Shown here: positions 34,313 to 45,703 of the stretch, piece by piece
How the letters are laid out: each line of letters begins with the position of its first letter
Numbering within the stretch: the first letter of the stretch is position 1
NCBI GenBank assembly: GCA_033220425.1
Contig: CM065650.1
Coordinates: forward strand, 4,154,001-4,218,000
Source of the DNA: Lepraria neglecta
Lineage: Eukaryota; Ascomycota; Lecanoromycetes; Lecanorales; Stereocaulaceae
DNA: 64,000 nucleotides
Direction: 5' to 3'
Notes under the pieces: generated by a model
Databases searched by the model: none
What the model was told of the DNA's origin: nothing
Seen by the model: only the letters and a program-made list of their open reading frames with translations
Translations under genes and position numbers: made by a program

Positions 34313-34524
34313 GATCCACTCAGCAGGATGCTTGACGAAAATTGCGAGGGATTCTAATCATTGTCGATGCTCAAGCTGAGAAAAATTCTTAGTGGGTGAG
34401 CTCGTGGGAAATCCTCGGCAAAACTTTTTGATATGTCGGACTTTTGACATCAAAACGCCGATGTGGCTTTTCTGAAGCCTTTGAAGATTCCTTGCTCAAC
34501 CTAAGCATCGAAATTCTTGCCAGA
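34313..34524. promoter_or_regulatory. Shared divergent promoter, PWP1 / PRP16
   Basis: A 212-nt spacer with A/T cores TGAGAAAAATTCTTAG (near 34377) and CAAAACTTTTTGA (near 34421) that resemble the yeast RRPE core only loosely. Regulation is inferred. Confidence 0.35.
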
Positions 34525-37500
34525 ATGGCGCGCGAAGACAGCCCCAAGAGGCGCAAGCTCGACCCAGATCGTTTCGTGATACCCTCGGAGCCATACGCTG
34601 GAAAGAGCTTTCGTTCCGCCCAAACTCCTCTAGTCAAAAGAGGTTACGAACCAAGCAAGGCTCACATACAAAGGAATGGATTTGGCCATATCTCTGGAGG
34701 GTCGACGCCAAGAACATCGAGATATCCTTCTACTCCTCGTCAGAAAGAATTCGATGGCCCTGAGCCATTCATAAACGACGAGGACTCAAATGCCCTAGAC
34801 CGCGACTGGTACGCTGGAGACGAATTTGGCCATACACTGGGTGACGAGTCTCACAATCCATTTGGTACCGATTCATCATGGGCAGATCAACAAAGAGAAG
34901 CCGCTTTGGCTGAAAAGAAGAATGGCAAGCGAGTCAGCGCCCGAGCTGTTCAAAAGCAACGAGACGTGGACGCCTGGGAGGTCAATCGGATGCTCACTTC
35001 AGGCGTTGCCCAGCGACGAGACCATGAGAATGATTTCGAAGATGATGAGGAGGCTACGAGAGTGCATCTTCTAGTCCATGACATTAAACCACCGTTTCTC
35101 GATGGCAGAAAGATCTTCACCAAGCAATTAGATCCTGTACCAGCAGTTCGGGATCCACAAAGTGATATGGCAGTATTCAGTCGCAAAGGCAGCAAGGTGG
35201 TTAAGGAGAAGAGGCAGCAAAAAGAGAGGCAGAAGCAAGCACAAGAGGCTACGAACATGGCTGGCACTGCATTGGGTAATCTTATGGGGGTCAAGGAGGA
35301 CGAAGGAGACAGTGCAGCACCTGCTCCAGGCGAAGAGGATATGAAAAACAGCAACAAATTCTCCGAACACATGAAAAAGAGCGAAGGTCAAAGTGTCTTC
35401 AGTAAGAGCAAAACATTGCGAGAACAGAGAGAATATCTGCCTGCCTTTGCAGTACGGGAAGAGCTTCTCCGAGTAATACGGGACAATCAGGTTGTCATCG
35501 TGGTTGGACAGACAGGGTCAGGAAAGACCACTCAATTGACGCAATTTCTTTATGAGGATGGGTATGCAAATAAAGGGCTAATAGGCTGCACGCAACCTAG
35601 AAGAGTAGCAGCGATGAGCGTTGCAAAACGAGTCAGCGAGGAGATGGAAGTCAAGCTCGGTGCCTTAGTTGGCTACGCCATTCGTTTTGAAGATTGTACC
35701 AGCAAGGAGACGGCCATCAAGTACATGACTGACGGAGTACTTCTCCGTGAATCACTCAACGAACCCGACCTTGACAGATACTCCTGTGTCATCATGGACG
35801 AAGCACATGAACGTGCACTTAATACTGATGTGCTTATGGGACTGATCAAAAAGGTTCTGGCTCGACGACGTGACCTGAAACTTATAGTGACTTCCGCCAC
35901 TATGAATTCCGACCGGTTTTCGCGCTTCTATGGTGGAGCGCCAGAGTTCTTTATACCTGGGCGTACATTCCCTGTCGACATACAATACTCGCGAACACCT
36001 TGTGAAGACTACGTCGATTGTGCCGTCAAGCAGGTCTTAGCCATCCATGTCTCTCAATCTGCAGGGGATATTCTTGTATTCATGACCGGCCAAGAAGATA
36101 TTGAGATCACCTGCGAGCTTGTCGAGGAGCGACTCAAATTACTCAATGACCCACCAAAGCTGAGTATACTTCCGATCTACAGTCAGATGCCGGCGGACTT
36201 GCAAGCGAAAATCTTCGAGAAAGCTGCACCTGGAGTGCGTAAAGTTATCGTGGCTACTAATATTGCCGAAACCAGTTTGACTGTTGATGGGATTATGTAT
36301 GTTGTGGATGCCGGCTTCTCCAAACTCAAGGTCTACAACCCCCGCATGGGCATGGACGCGCTGCAAATCACCCCAATCTCTCAGGCCAATGCTTCTCAAC
36401 GTGCTGGACGCGCTGGAAGGACTGGTCCTGGCAAGGCGTTTCACTTATATACCGAATCGGCGTTCAAAGACGAATTCTATATCCAGACTATACCTGAAAT
36501 CCAGCGGACGAACTTAGCCAACACCGTACTCCTGCTGAAGTCATTAGGAGTGAGAGACCTTCTAGACTTTGACTTCATGGATCCTCCACCTCAAGATACG
36601 ATCACAACTTCGCTCTTCGATCTTTGGGCCCTCGGTGCGCTGGACAACATTGGCGACCTCACTCCAATGGGTAAGCAGATGACTGCATTCCCTATGGATC
36701 CTTCGCTGGCCAAATTGATTATCACTTCGGTGGAGTACGGTTGCAGTGAAGAAATGCTTACGATCGTCTCCATGCTCTCGGTGCCCAGCGTCTTCTACCG
36801 ACCGAAGGAGCGTCAAGAGGAATCCGATGCTGCTCGGGAAAAGTTCTTCGTTCCTGAGTCAGACCATCTCACCCTCCTTCATGTCTACACGCAATGGAAA
36901 TCGAACGGCTACTCGGATGGTTGGTGCATTCGGCACTTTCTGCATCCCAAAGCTGTTCGGCGGGCTAAAGAGATTCGAGAACAGCTAAATGATATTATGA
37001 AAATGCAGAAGATGGAGCTAACAAGCTGCGGTACTGACTGGGACATTATTCGAAAATGTATATGCTCGGGATACTATCACCAGGCGGCTAAAGTGAAGGG
37101 TATCGGAGAATACATCAACCTGCGGACCAGCGTGACTGTACAGCTGCATCCAACGAGCTCATTATACGGCCTAGGCTTCCTGCCAGACTATGTGGTTTAT
37201 CACGAGCTTATACTCACGTCAAAAGAGTACATGTCCACCGTCACTGCTGTGGATCCACACGTAAGTCTTCTTCACTTCTCCGCTGAGCACGCATCTTGAC
37301 TAAGATTCTTGATAGTGGCTTGCCGAACTTGGAGGCGTCTTTTACTCCGTAAAAGAGAAAGGCTACTCAGCCCGCGAAAAGCGAGTCACGGAGCACGAGT
37401 TCAATCGAAAGATGGAGATCGAGACGAAAATGGCCGAAGACAAGGAGCGGGAGGCTCAAAGGATAGCGAAGGCGGCTGAAATGGGGACAGCGGTCAAGAA

Positions 37501-37585
37501 ACCTGTTGCTTCGGCTGTCAAACGTGTGGCGACGCAGGGAGCAGTGAAACGACCGCTTACCCCGAGGGTGGGACGAGGGTTCTGA
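34525..37585 (+). CDS. PRP16: DEAH-box splicing helicase Prp16
   Basis: Prp16 is the ATPase that remodels the spliceosome after the first transesterification and proofreads branch-site use. Exons 34525-37260 and 37316-37585 give 1001 aa. The start [17 protein letters not shown] was preferred to an upstream in-frame ATG because the extra peptide has no family character. Motifs: [10 protein letters not shown] (Walker A, about 328-336), DEAHER (about 425-430), [23 protein letters not shown] and [12 protein letters not shown]. The ratchet, OB and C-terminal regions follow, with [37 protein letters not shown] and the [13 protein letters not shown] join that marks Prp16 across the 55-nt intron. The N-terminus is long and charged. 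Confidence 0.96.
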
Positions 37586-37820
37586 TGAGTCTCGTCGATG
37601 TATTTTTGGCTTTTGGATGGCTATAGCGACGATGGTGATGACACCATTCATAGACTCGATATGTTAAAAGGTTGCCCTGTAAACAATTTACGTTTTCAAG
37701 CTAATCTTCCTGTCTTAGATGACAGGTATCAGCCCCGAGGCTATCCAGATCTCTCTATCTACTAAGCGCCTTGCAATGCTGCTTTAGGTCATGCAAATCA
37801 TCACCGTGCTACCCTCCATG

Positions 37821-39078
37821 CTACCTCATAATATTTGCCAGGCTCCGCTTCAGCCTGACACACTTCATCTTAAGTATCGCCACGCTCTCAAGAAAGAGCC
37901 GATCACTCTCGAACTGCCCCGTGCTCTCGACGCTAAAGATGAAATGATCCCTCACCCTCCCCAATCTGACCTTTCCCTTGAACTCATCGTGTCTTAAACA
38001 TTCCCTCGAAACAGTGTCCTTGAACGTGTTCCTCACAACTGCCTTCTTCTCCCCCGCCCTTCCCTCCAACTCCCCTCCCACCATCCCACTCTCCTCTTCC
38101 GTAATATCCTCAAGGCCAATAACCCCCTTCGGAAAGCACCTAGCAAATTTCCTAGCATCGTTACCGAGTATGGGGCTCATGATATCAATAGTCGGCAGCA
38201 GCCTATAAGTCGCTGTAGCCACAGGACTGAATTTCGCATGATCGGCTCCAATGCCCTTGATAGCAAACATCTCCAGATCAACAACTTGTCCCGGCCGTAA
38301 TTTCGCGAGCAAGACATCCGGATTCACGGGCCTGACTATCCCATCTGGCTCAGGGAATTGCTTGTGCTGGTTCCCTTGGGGCTCAAACACCATATGCCGC
38401 GCATAGACATTGCTATTCACATACAACTTTTCCGGATCGGTCTCCCCCTCTTTAATTCCCTCCGCCCATCTACATTCAATCTGTAATTTCAATACCACGG
38501 TATTCGTGTCCGTCGCACCATCGTCTTTCTTTTCCTCTTCTCTTGCATCGCCGGTATCGTCGTTGATGATCTTTTTCCGGAACTTCAACCAGTTGAGGCC
38601 TTCGAGTTTTCCGGTGAGAGGGACTAGGCCGAGGCGGGCGGCGAGTACTTCGTCGTGGACTATTGAGGTGTTGTTGTGCACGAAGACTTGTTCGATTGCT
38701 AGGGTGGGAATTTCGGCGATGAGGATTCGGCGGAAGGCGTTGGCTATTGAGGCGTCGAGGCCGATGAGGGAGAAGACGGCGTCGTGGGGGTGGTTTTTGT
38801 GGTATTGGACGGAGAAATTCTGTGGGGGGAAGTCAGTTTGAGAGTGTGTTTTCGTGCAGATATGGCAGTGCGTACTTGTGTGAATTTTTCCAGACTCCAG
38901 GTATGGTCTTCACCGGGATAATGGCCTGGGAAATCTGTCGAGGTGACATTCGTTACTGTTTCGGCGTTGACTCCAACGATCTGGTTGTGTTAGCTTTTTG
39001 TTGACAATGCTGGGGGATTAGAGGCTTACAGACCTTCCTCCGCCGAGCCTCTTCGGGCGATATTGGCTCTGGAGCCAT
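37821..39078 (-). CDS. RPC40: RNA polymerase I and III shared subunit AC40 (RPAC1)
   Basis: AC40 is the alpha-like subunit that dimerises with AC19 to nucleate polymerases I and III. Exons 39078-39034, 38980-38876 and 38819-37821 give 382 aa. The family order is clear: MAPEPISPEEARRRK, VGVNAETVTNVTSTDFPG, FSVQYHKNHPHDAVFSLIGL, DASIANAFRRILIAEIPTLA and VHNNTSIVHDEVLAARLGLV, then the C-terminal FIFSVESTGQFESDRLFLES. Intron 1 uses the weak donor GTCTGT, chosen because only phase 0 restores VGVNAETVTN. An insert of about 25 acidic residues follows KKIINDD. The subunit completes a set of four genes in this window that serve rRNA production. Confidence 0.94.
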
Positions 39079-40182
39079 TGTGGAAAGATTAGATGTTGTG
39101 TATAATTTGTTTGATAGAGCTTCTCAGAAGCTCTAAAAATGTTCAGCGCGCCAATCGGTTCGGTCGGCTAAAATTGCTAGCGCGAACGCTTGTACCTGCC
39201 TTCATCATCGCTGCTCTTTCTCTGAGAGTCTCACAGCCATCCGGGTAATTGCTCGCACGAAAGCCAACATGAATCTCAAAGCAAGAAACATAGAAATGGG
39301 CCACCGCCGCTTTGGAAATATGGCTCAGCTCATAGGACTTACAACACGCAATAATAACAGAGAGTGGAGGAGAAAGCTGCCGAAGCTATCATTGGAAGAA
39401 TAGGGAATGATAAATCTGGTTCTGCTCCTTGCGCTGGACTTGTTTCAAAATTGTGCCTTAGAGTCCGGCGACAACTGCCCGAGAGTGCAGCAGGCCGAAA
39501 GCGCAGACAACGAACGGTGATACCCTATTGAGTCATAATTTGTCTTCGACCACGATTTGAGGAATATCCAGTTGGCTGGATCCTTGTCGCTAGGGGTCCA
39601 TTTGTGTCACCCATGCTTCCTGGCTTGTTTCATATAGCCACCACCTTTCAGGTACGACATCGCTTCAGTCTCCAGCTGGTGAAATAACCCTTCGAAAGGT
39701 TGTTGGATTTCAGTGAACGTCGTCGTGCATTTGGGTCAATTTGCTCAACTTTAGCCAGGCGATGAATCTCACACACCTAGATGTGCACAACATACATTTT
39801 AACTAAAGAAATATGAAGGCCTTGACCAAATAGATACAGCTTCACCAGATGGAAAGGAGCAATTGCAGGTAGTTTTGTAGTTGGATAACCATATCGAATT
39901 TGGCATCGAGAATACAAAATACATATCGTTAGACAGACGCCAGTTAGATGAATGGTGGCAGAAGCCAACTTCTATCGTGTGAGACTGTTTTCCATATCAT
40001 GTGCTCTTGAAGAGGAAGAACCGATGAAAAGGGAGAGAGTCGTGTATTGAATTCCAGCCAATCGGCACGCAGCGCCAAGCAAAAGTCAAGTGCATCATAC
40101 TTTGCAGCGAACATCCTCAACCCCAATTGTACAGCGTCAGACTCCAAATCCTTTCCCTCGCTGTCGAAGGCCATCGGAAACA
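39079..40182. other. Intergenic between divergent RPC40 and NUO49
   Basis: About 1.1 kb containing two promoters. No gene, repeat or RNA was recognised. Confidence 0.5.
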
Positions 40183-41676
40183 ATGGCCTCCCCCTTCGCC
40201 CGCCTAGCAGGGCACTCAGCAAAGCGACTTTGTCTCCGCCCCGCCACATCCCTCCCCCGTACTCTCTCACGAACCGTCACAGCCTCCCTCCCACGCCACT
40301 ATGCCTCACCCGCAGAACCGTCCGCTGAGCAGACTGGCACAAGACTAGTACCAGTAGACGAGCGCTTTGGTCATCCTATAGACCCCGACGAGCCTCAGCA
40401 CATGAACATGACCCCAGACGATGGCAACATGGCAGAGAATCGCAAAATAAGACACTACACCGTCAACTTCGGGCCCCAGCATCCTGCCGCCCATGGCGTG
40501 CTACGCCTCATCCTCGAACTCAATGGCGAAGAGATTGTGCGCGCTGATCCTCATGTCGGTTTGCTACACCGTGGAACAGAGAAATTGATCGAATACAAGA
40601 CGTATTTGCAGGCATTGCCGTATTTCGATCGGCTGGATTACGTCTCTATGATGACGAATGAGCAGTGTTTTTCGCTCGCGGTGGAGAAACTGTTGAATAT
40701 TGAGGTGCCGGAGAGGGCGAAGTGGATTCGGACGTTGTTTGGAGAGATTACGAGGGTGCTGAACCATTTGATGAGTGTGCTTAGCCATGCTATGGATGTG
40801 GGGGCTTTGACGCCTTTTCTTTGGGGATTTGAGGAGAGGGAGAAATTGATGGTATATTTCCCCCTTGCTGCCAGTTCATCTCAACTGCAGGATGAGGGAT
40901 GTTGACAATAACGGCAGGAATTCTACGAACGCGTTTCCGGCGCCCGCCTCCACGCCGCCTACGTCCGCCCCGGCGGCGTGCACCAAGACCTCCCCATCGG
41001 CCTCCTCGATGACATCTACCAATGGGCCACCCAATTCGGCGACCGCATCGACGAAACCGAAGAACTCCTCACAGATAACCGCATCTGGATCGGCCGCACG
41101 AAAGGCATTGGCGTCGTCAGCGCCGCCGATGCGCTCAACTACTCATTCTCCGGCGTGATGTTGCGAGGAAGCGGCGTGCCCTGGGACGTCCGTAAAAGCC
41201 AGCCCTATGACGCCTATGACCAAGTCGAATTCGATGTGCCCGTTGGTGTAAATGGCGACTGCTACGACCGCTACCTCTGCCGCATGGAAGAATTCCGCCA
41301 ATCCCTCCGCATCATCCACCAATGCCTCAACAAAATGCCCCCCGGCCCCATCAGAGTAGAAGACTACAAGATCTCCCCGCCCCCCCGCGCAGCTATGAAA
41401 GAGAACATGGAGGCTCTAATCCACCATTTCTTGCTCTTCACAAAAGGCTACACCGTCCCGCCTGGAGAAACTTACTCTGCCATTGAAGCGCCGAAGGGGG
41501 AGATGGGGGTTTTCGTGGTTAGTGATGGCAGCGAGAGGCCCTACAGGTGTAAGATTCGCGCGCCGGGGTTTGCGCATTTGGGCAGTTTTGACCAGATTAG
41601 TCGGGGGCATTTGTTGGCGGATGCGGTGGCGATTATTGGGACGATGGATTTGGTGTTTGGGGAGGTTGATCGATAG
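40183..41676 (+). CDS. Mitochondrial complex I 49-kDa subunit (NDUFS2 homologue)
   Basis: This is the NADH:ubiquinone oxidoreductase subunit that lines the quinone-binding cavity in the peripheral arm. Exons 40183-40851 and 40918-41676 (66-nt intron) give 475 aa. The first 40 residues ([19 protein letters not shown]) form a basic presequence. Conserved segments include [19 protein letters not shown] (quinone-pocket His pair), [71 protein letters not shown] and the C-terminal DLVFGEVDR. The length and sequence match the fungal enzyme. The intron join (EKLM to [12 protein letters not shown]) is exact. Confidence 0.97.
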
Positions 41677-42053
41677 GAGGGAAGGCGGGGAGAGAAGAGA
41701 AAGACATACAGGCGTTGATGGGTATTGTATATACTGTGTGTAGTGGTCAAGGATCAATTGAAAGAAAACACAGCATTGTGGACTTCAGAGTACTTTGGTG
41801 ATGAAGAATGACCTCGTACTGCTACAAATTATTGTGGTGAATATGTACAAGAGAATCAAATTTGCAAAGCCGGTCCAGATCCGACGTTCATACCACTTTA
41901 AAGCTAACGGCATCTGAACACACTGGAAAGAACAAGAAGACTTTATCAGCACCTCGTGATCAAACGTCATTAGTCCCTCATTAGACACATTCAAAGCCGG
42001 GAGTCGTTTCCGCCCATATCGTTCAAAGCAAGGTCCACCCTGGTAGACCGGCT
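41677..42053. other. Intergenic between convergent genes
   Basis: About 380 nt of 3' flanking sequence. Nothing recognised. Confidence 0.5.
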
Positions 42054-43102
42054 TCATAGCTCAGCCAGCGCCTCCTCGCAAAGATCTTGGTACCTCTCCG
42101 GCGCAAATCGCTCTCGTCTCCACCCAGCAGCTTTCAATCTCGCAATCCTAGCTTTCAAATCCCTCGCTCTAGCTTCTTCATCGTCACCATAGCTCGCCAT
42201 TCTCTTGACCGTATGCCTTGCAGATTGCGCCTCTTGAGTCGCCTGAATCAGAGAGTCGATAGTCCGGATATGCTTGGCTAGCATCTCGGAGAATGAGATA
42301 AGGTACCCATTGTATCGTTCGTAGGCGCAAGAATGAAGCCAAGAGGAGGTTGAGGTAGAAAACGTAATCAATGATGGCGTAACAGTTTGCAGGCTTGTCG
42401 ATCTAGGTGGAGGCGTGAAAGGAGGCGCATCAGGCGGAGCAGGGAATTGGCCAAGGCGCATGAGCTCGCCGGTATGCTGTTTCGTAAAGCTAAATGATTT
42501 GCGTATCTGGATTACTGATGGCCTCAAAGGCTTCATCTTACGGACCGTATCGTTCGAGTCGACGGATGAGGGCGATGTCACGTAGCCGAGACGATCTGGT
42601 ACGTGTGGGTTGGAGTTGTAGTAATCTAGTATAGCAGATTCTTCCGATGCTGATGATGTGTTCGTGAAGGCTGATTCGCGGTCCCAGTCCTCGTTGTCTT
42701 CGAATGGGATTTTGTCTGCAATTGGGAGGGACGATGAGGCGGCTAGGTAGGATATTTTTGCTTCTTTCAGAGTCTGGAGCTTTGAGGTTGAGAGGTTGTG
42801 AGCGTGGCGGGCTATGGATTCACTGGAGAGGGCGGAGTAGAAATAGATGTAGGTTGCGTGGAGGAGATTGACCTGTATTTGTTAGTACTAGTGGAGAATT
42901 GAATGTACTGCGATGCTACCTGTGATATCTTTTCGCGTAAGAGTTGGTTACACCGTGTAACGCACTGTTTCCAATGGCCGCCGAGATATAGGACTTTTAT
43001 GCGTCGAAGAGCTACTTGCCATGGCTGGACGATTTTTGGCTGCTCGGGGAATATCCTGGATGTAGAGGATGGTAGAGGTCTCTTGCCCTTATCTGGAGTC
43101 AT
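42054..43102 (-). CDS. Unrecognised fungal protein with helical repeat-like N-terminus
   Basis: Exons 43102-42920 and 42872-42054 (47-nt intron) give 333 aa. I do not recognise a named family. Residues 30-95 read as an alpha-helical hairpin array: VALRRIKVLYLGGHWKQCVT, CNQLLREKIS, then VNLLHATYIYFYSALSSESI and ARHAHNLSTSKLQTLKEAKI, which is TPR-like in spacing. The middle is acidic and Ser-rich. The C-terminal third is helical with AYERYNGYLISFSEMLAKHI and EARARDLKARIARLKAAGW, and looks like a coiled coil. It starts at MTPDKGKRPLP. A role in transcription or scaffolding is conceivable but not supported by a motif. Confidence 0.72.
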
Positions 43103-44245
43103 GTTTGCAGGCGATCTTCTCCAATTGTCTGTATTTGCGCGAATAAACAGCTGAGACAGTGTTCCAGTCGCAAAATACTCCTCAACTACCAGTAGGTTCT
43201 CAAAGTACAAAAATATAGGAGCGCAATTATTCTCGAACAGACGTATTCAGAGACGGGCGTAGAGCCACAACAGGTTTCGATGGAAGTACAGAACAGCTTC
43301 TCAGAATAGAATGCACGCTTGCCGAAAGAGCGCGTGTTGAGGTGTTGAATCGATCTTTGTTGTATCAACAATGGCTTGGTGCTTGTTGACTCGAGTTGCG
43401 GGTCATCATCACGACAACGCGGTGGCGACGAAAGTGAAGTATCAAAACCCGCAAGATCTTCTCTTATCCCGTAAAGAACGAAAGCATACACAGAATAGCA
43501 GAGCAGTGAATGATCAAAGCGCATTCACCACCAACACGCCAAGATATCTAAGTACGAAGCTATCCTCCTGCACCTGGCCATTCGAGGCCTCTCCCAAAGA
43601 TGGCTGATCCATGTCAGCTCCCAATTGGGACTGCTAAAAGAATCTCTATCATTTTTCTGGTACCGCGAAGTGAGCAATCAACTCAGAGCCGCTGAAATCA
43701 AAGTCGCAAGCCTGTATGCAGCAATCAAGACGCTCCAATCAAGAAATAGACCGCACGACTGTGGTAACGAGGATGCGCATACTGGGTAGAAAATCTTGAT
43801 GATCGTTAGGAGGGTTAGAAGGAGATCGTCTTGCATGATTGAGAAAGGAAATATGTGAATGCAACTAGGAGCTTGGATATCAGTTTGATGCAGGTCGTTG
43901 TGAGGCCCCTGCAGGCTTCGACGCCACGATTTCGCGGCCTTGGCAGCAGACCCCTGCAGCCGTTGGATGACTTGCAGGACCGTGGTCCCTTTACACGCTC
44001 ACCATGGGAAGGAAGGTGAATGGCCAGCTACACCGATCTCACAGTGAAGTAACGGAGTCGAATCTCTACCAGTCAACGGCCAAGATGCAGCAACTTCGGG
44101 CAGCACTGGACTTCGATTGGCTGCGTCTTCCGCCTTGTCATCTTCTACGATTCGTCAATCGGGCACAGCAGCCTCCATGTAACTGGTCCACTGCATCTAG
44201 CAAATCTTCAGAAAGCCACCCAGACAGCAATCCATATTCAAAATT
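43103..44245. other. Intergenic between two divergent genes
   Basis: About 1.1 kb containing two promoters. Short open frames are present without recognisable features. Near 43907-43965 the motif CCCCTGCAG occurs twice. Confidence 0.45.
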
Positions 44246-45202
44246 GTGAATATGAGTCAAGAAGCCGGAAGAGCGGATTCCTCCCCTATCAATCAACCAT
44301 ACTACTCCTTCCGAAACGGAAAATGGCAAGAAACGAACGCATGCGTTCAGCTCGCTGCACTACCGTCACCAGTCAAGCTCTTCACATGGAACATCGATTT
44401 CCAAAAACCCAACGGAGACCAGCGAATGAAAACCGCGCTCCAACATCTCTATTCCCTCATCGCCGCCCTCCCACAAGAAACAGTCGTCGTTATCTTCTTC
44501 CAGGAAATGGTCCACGAAGACCTCGCTACCATACAATCGACGCCATGGATCCAGTCACATTTCCACATCACAGACATCGATTCTTCGAACTGGCTCTCCA
44601 CCTACGGCATCATCACGCTCATTAGCAAAGGTCTACCCATAGTATCGGTCTTTCGAACTCGATACAGGAGTGATATGGGCCGCGACGGACTCTATGTCGA
44701 TATCAGGGATAAATTTACGATTGTACGCTTGTGTAATACGCACCTTGAAAGCATAGTGGCGCATCCGCGTTTGCGGCCGGGACAAGTTGAGCTTGCTAGT
44801 CAATACCTCCATGGGCAGTTTGTGGATGCTGGGGTTGTAGCGGGCGATTTCAATGCTATTGAGGAGTTTGACCGGACATTGCATATTGAACATGGGCTCA
44901 AGGATGCGTATCTGGAAAATGGAGGGGTGGAAGACCACGAGAGTGGGTACACGTGGGGGATGCAGAGTGGAGAATCGGGACGGAGATATGGGGTTTCGAG
45001 GACGGATAAGATGTTGTTTTGTGGGAAGATACAGGTCAAGAATTTAGAACGATTTGGTGCAGGACTCAAGATTAAGATAGGTGAAGGGGAGGAAGCTGTG
45101 GAAACCGAGGATGAGGATGGAGATGGAACCACACAATTCGTCACTGATCACTTGGGATTGATGGCGGACTTGTACTTGGAGATGGGCAGTCAGAATTATT
45201 GA
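44246..45202 (+). CDS. Endonuclease/exonuclease/phosphatase (EEP) fold protein, TDP2-like
   Basis: A single exon of 318 aa with the metal-dependent EEP catalytic set in order: FTWNIDF (Asn), FFQEMV (Glu), RLCNTHLES (His), VVAGDFNAIEEFD (Asp and Asn) and VTDHLGLMADL (terminal Asp-His). The first of these resembles the TDP2 group (tyrosyl-DNA phosphodiesterase 2), which removes topoisomerase II adducts, but fungi have several EEP families and the substrate is open. No signal peptide or organelle signal is seen. An alternative start lies two codons downstream (44252). A degenerate copy of its 3' end follows the gene at about 45240-45417. Confidence 0.85.
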   Translation: MNMSQEAGRADSSPINQPYYSFRNGKWQETNACVQLAALPSPVKLFTWNIDFQKPNGDQRMKTALQHLYSLIAALPQETVVVIFFQEMVHEDLATIQSTPWIQSHFHITDIDSSNWLSTYGIITLISKGLPIVSVFRTRYRSDMGRDGLYVDIRDKFTIVRLCNTHLESIVAHPRLRPGQVELASQYLHGQFVDAGVVAGDFNAIEEFDRTLHIEHGLKDAYLENGGVEDHESGYTWGMQSGESGRRYGVSRTDKMLFCGKIQVKNLERFGAGLKIKIGEGEEAVETEDEDGDGTTQFVTDHLGLMADLYLEMGSQNY

Positions 45203-45239
45203 GGAGAGTACAGGGGCAGATGGCCCACCATCTACCACG

Positions 45240-45417
45240 AAATGCTTGACATTCATGCAGAATCAATCTTGAAAATAAGGAAGGGAGAGTCAGTGTTGAG
45301 GGAAGGAGGGAGAAAAGAAGGTTGAACTTGAGGATGGCAAAAGGGAAACAGCCCGAGAACTCGTCACAAATCACTTGAGATTGATAACGAATGTAGCACT
45401 TGAGTAGGGAATTGGCC
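45240..45417 (+). repeat. Decayed tandem duplicate of the EEP gene 3' end
   Basis: This segment aligns with about 45040-45190 of the gene before it. The strongest match is CTCGTCACAAATCACTTGAG against TTCGTCACTGATCACTTGGG, and TGCAG...AATCTTGAAAATAAG against TGCAGGACTCAAGATTAAGA. In frame it reads ELVTNHLRLI, compared with QFVTDHLGLM in the gene. Indels in the acidic linker show it has drifted freely. The copy is on the same strand and starts about 40 nt after the gene's stop. Confidence 0.65.
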
Positions 45418-45703
45418 GTTGAAATTACCAAGTTTCCGCTCACCAGCAATCAGATTCTTGCGTTTCACTGCACCTGTGTGCCCGTTTTTGATATATGTCC
45501 TACTTTACGACTCGTCAAACGAGCATCTTATTCAAGGAAGACTTCCCCCGCGTTTTGCAATTCGTAGTCCAGATGACCGTCAGAGAATCCGTTGCATTGG
45601 GGTACTCCCGGGAGCATCAATACATTCTTTGCTCGAAACCCCCGCAAAATTGGCTAATTCCTGCTCTACAATCGCTATCTATGCACGACACCCTGCTCCA
45701 ACC
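45418..45703. other. Intergenic between EEP-fold gene and TEL2
   Basis: About 290 nt with convergent 3' ends. Nothing recognised. Confidence 0.45.

Noticed and set aside
34444-34524. Upstream in-frame start for PRP16
   Set aside because: The 27 extra residues are not typical of the family and the region is needed as promoter/leader.
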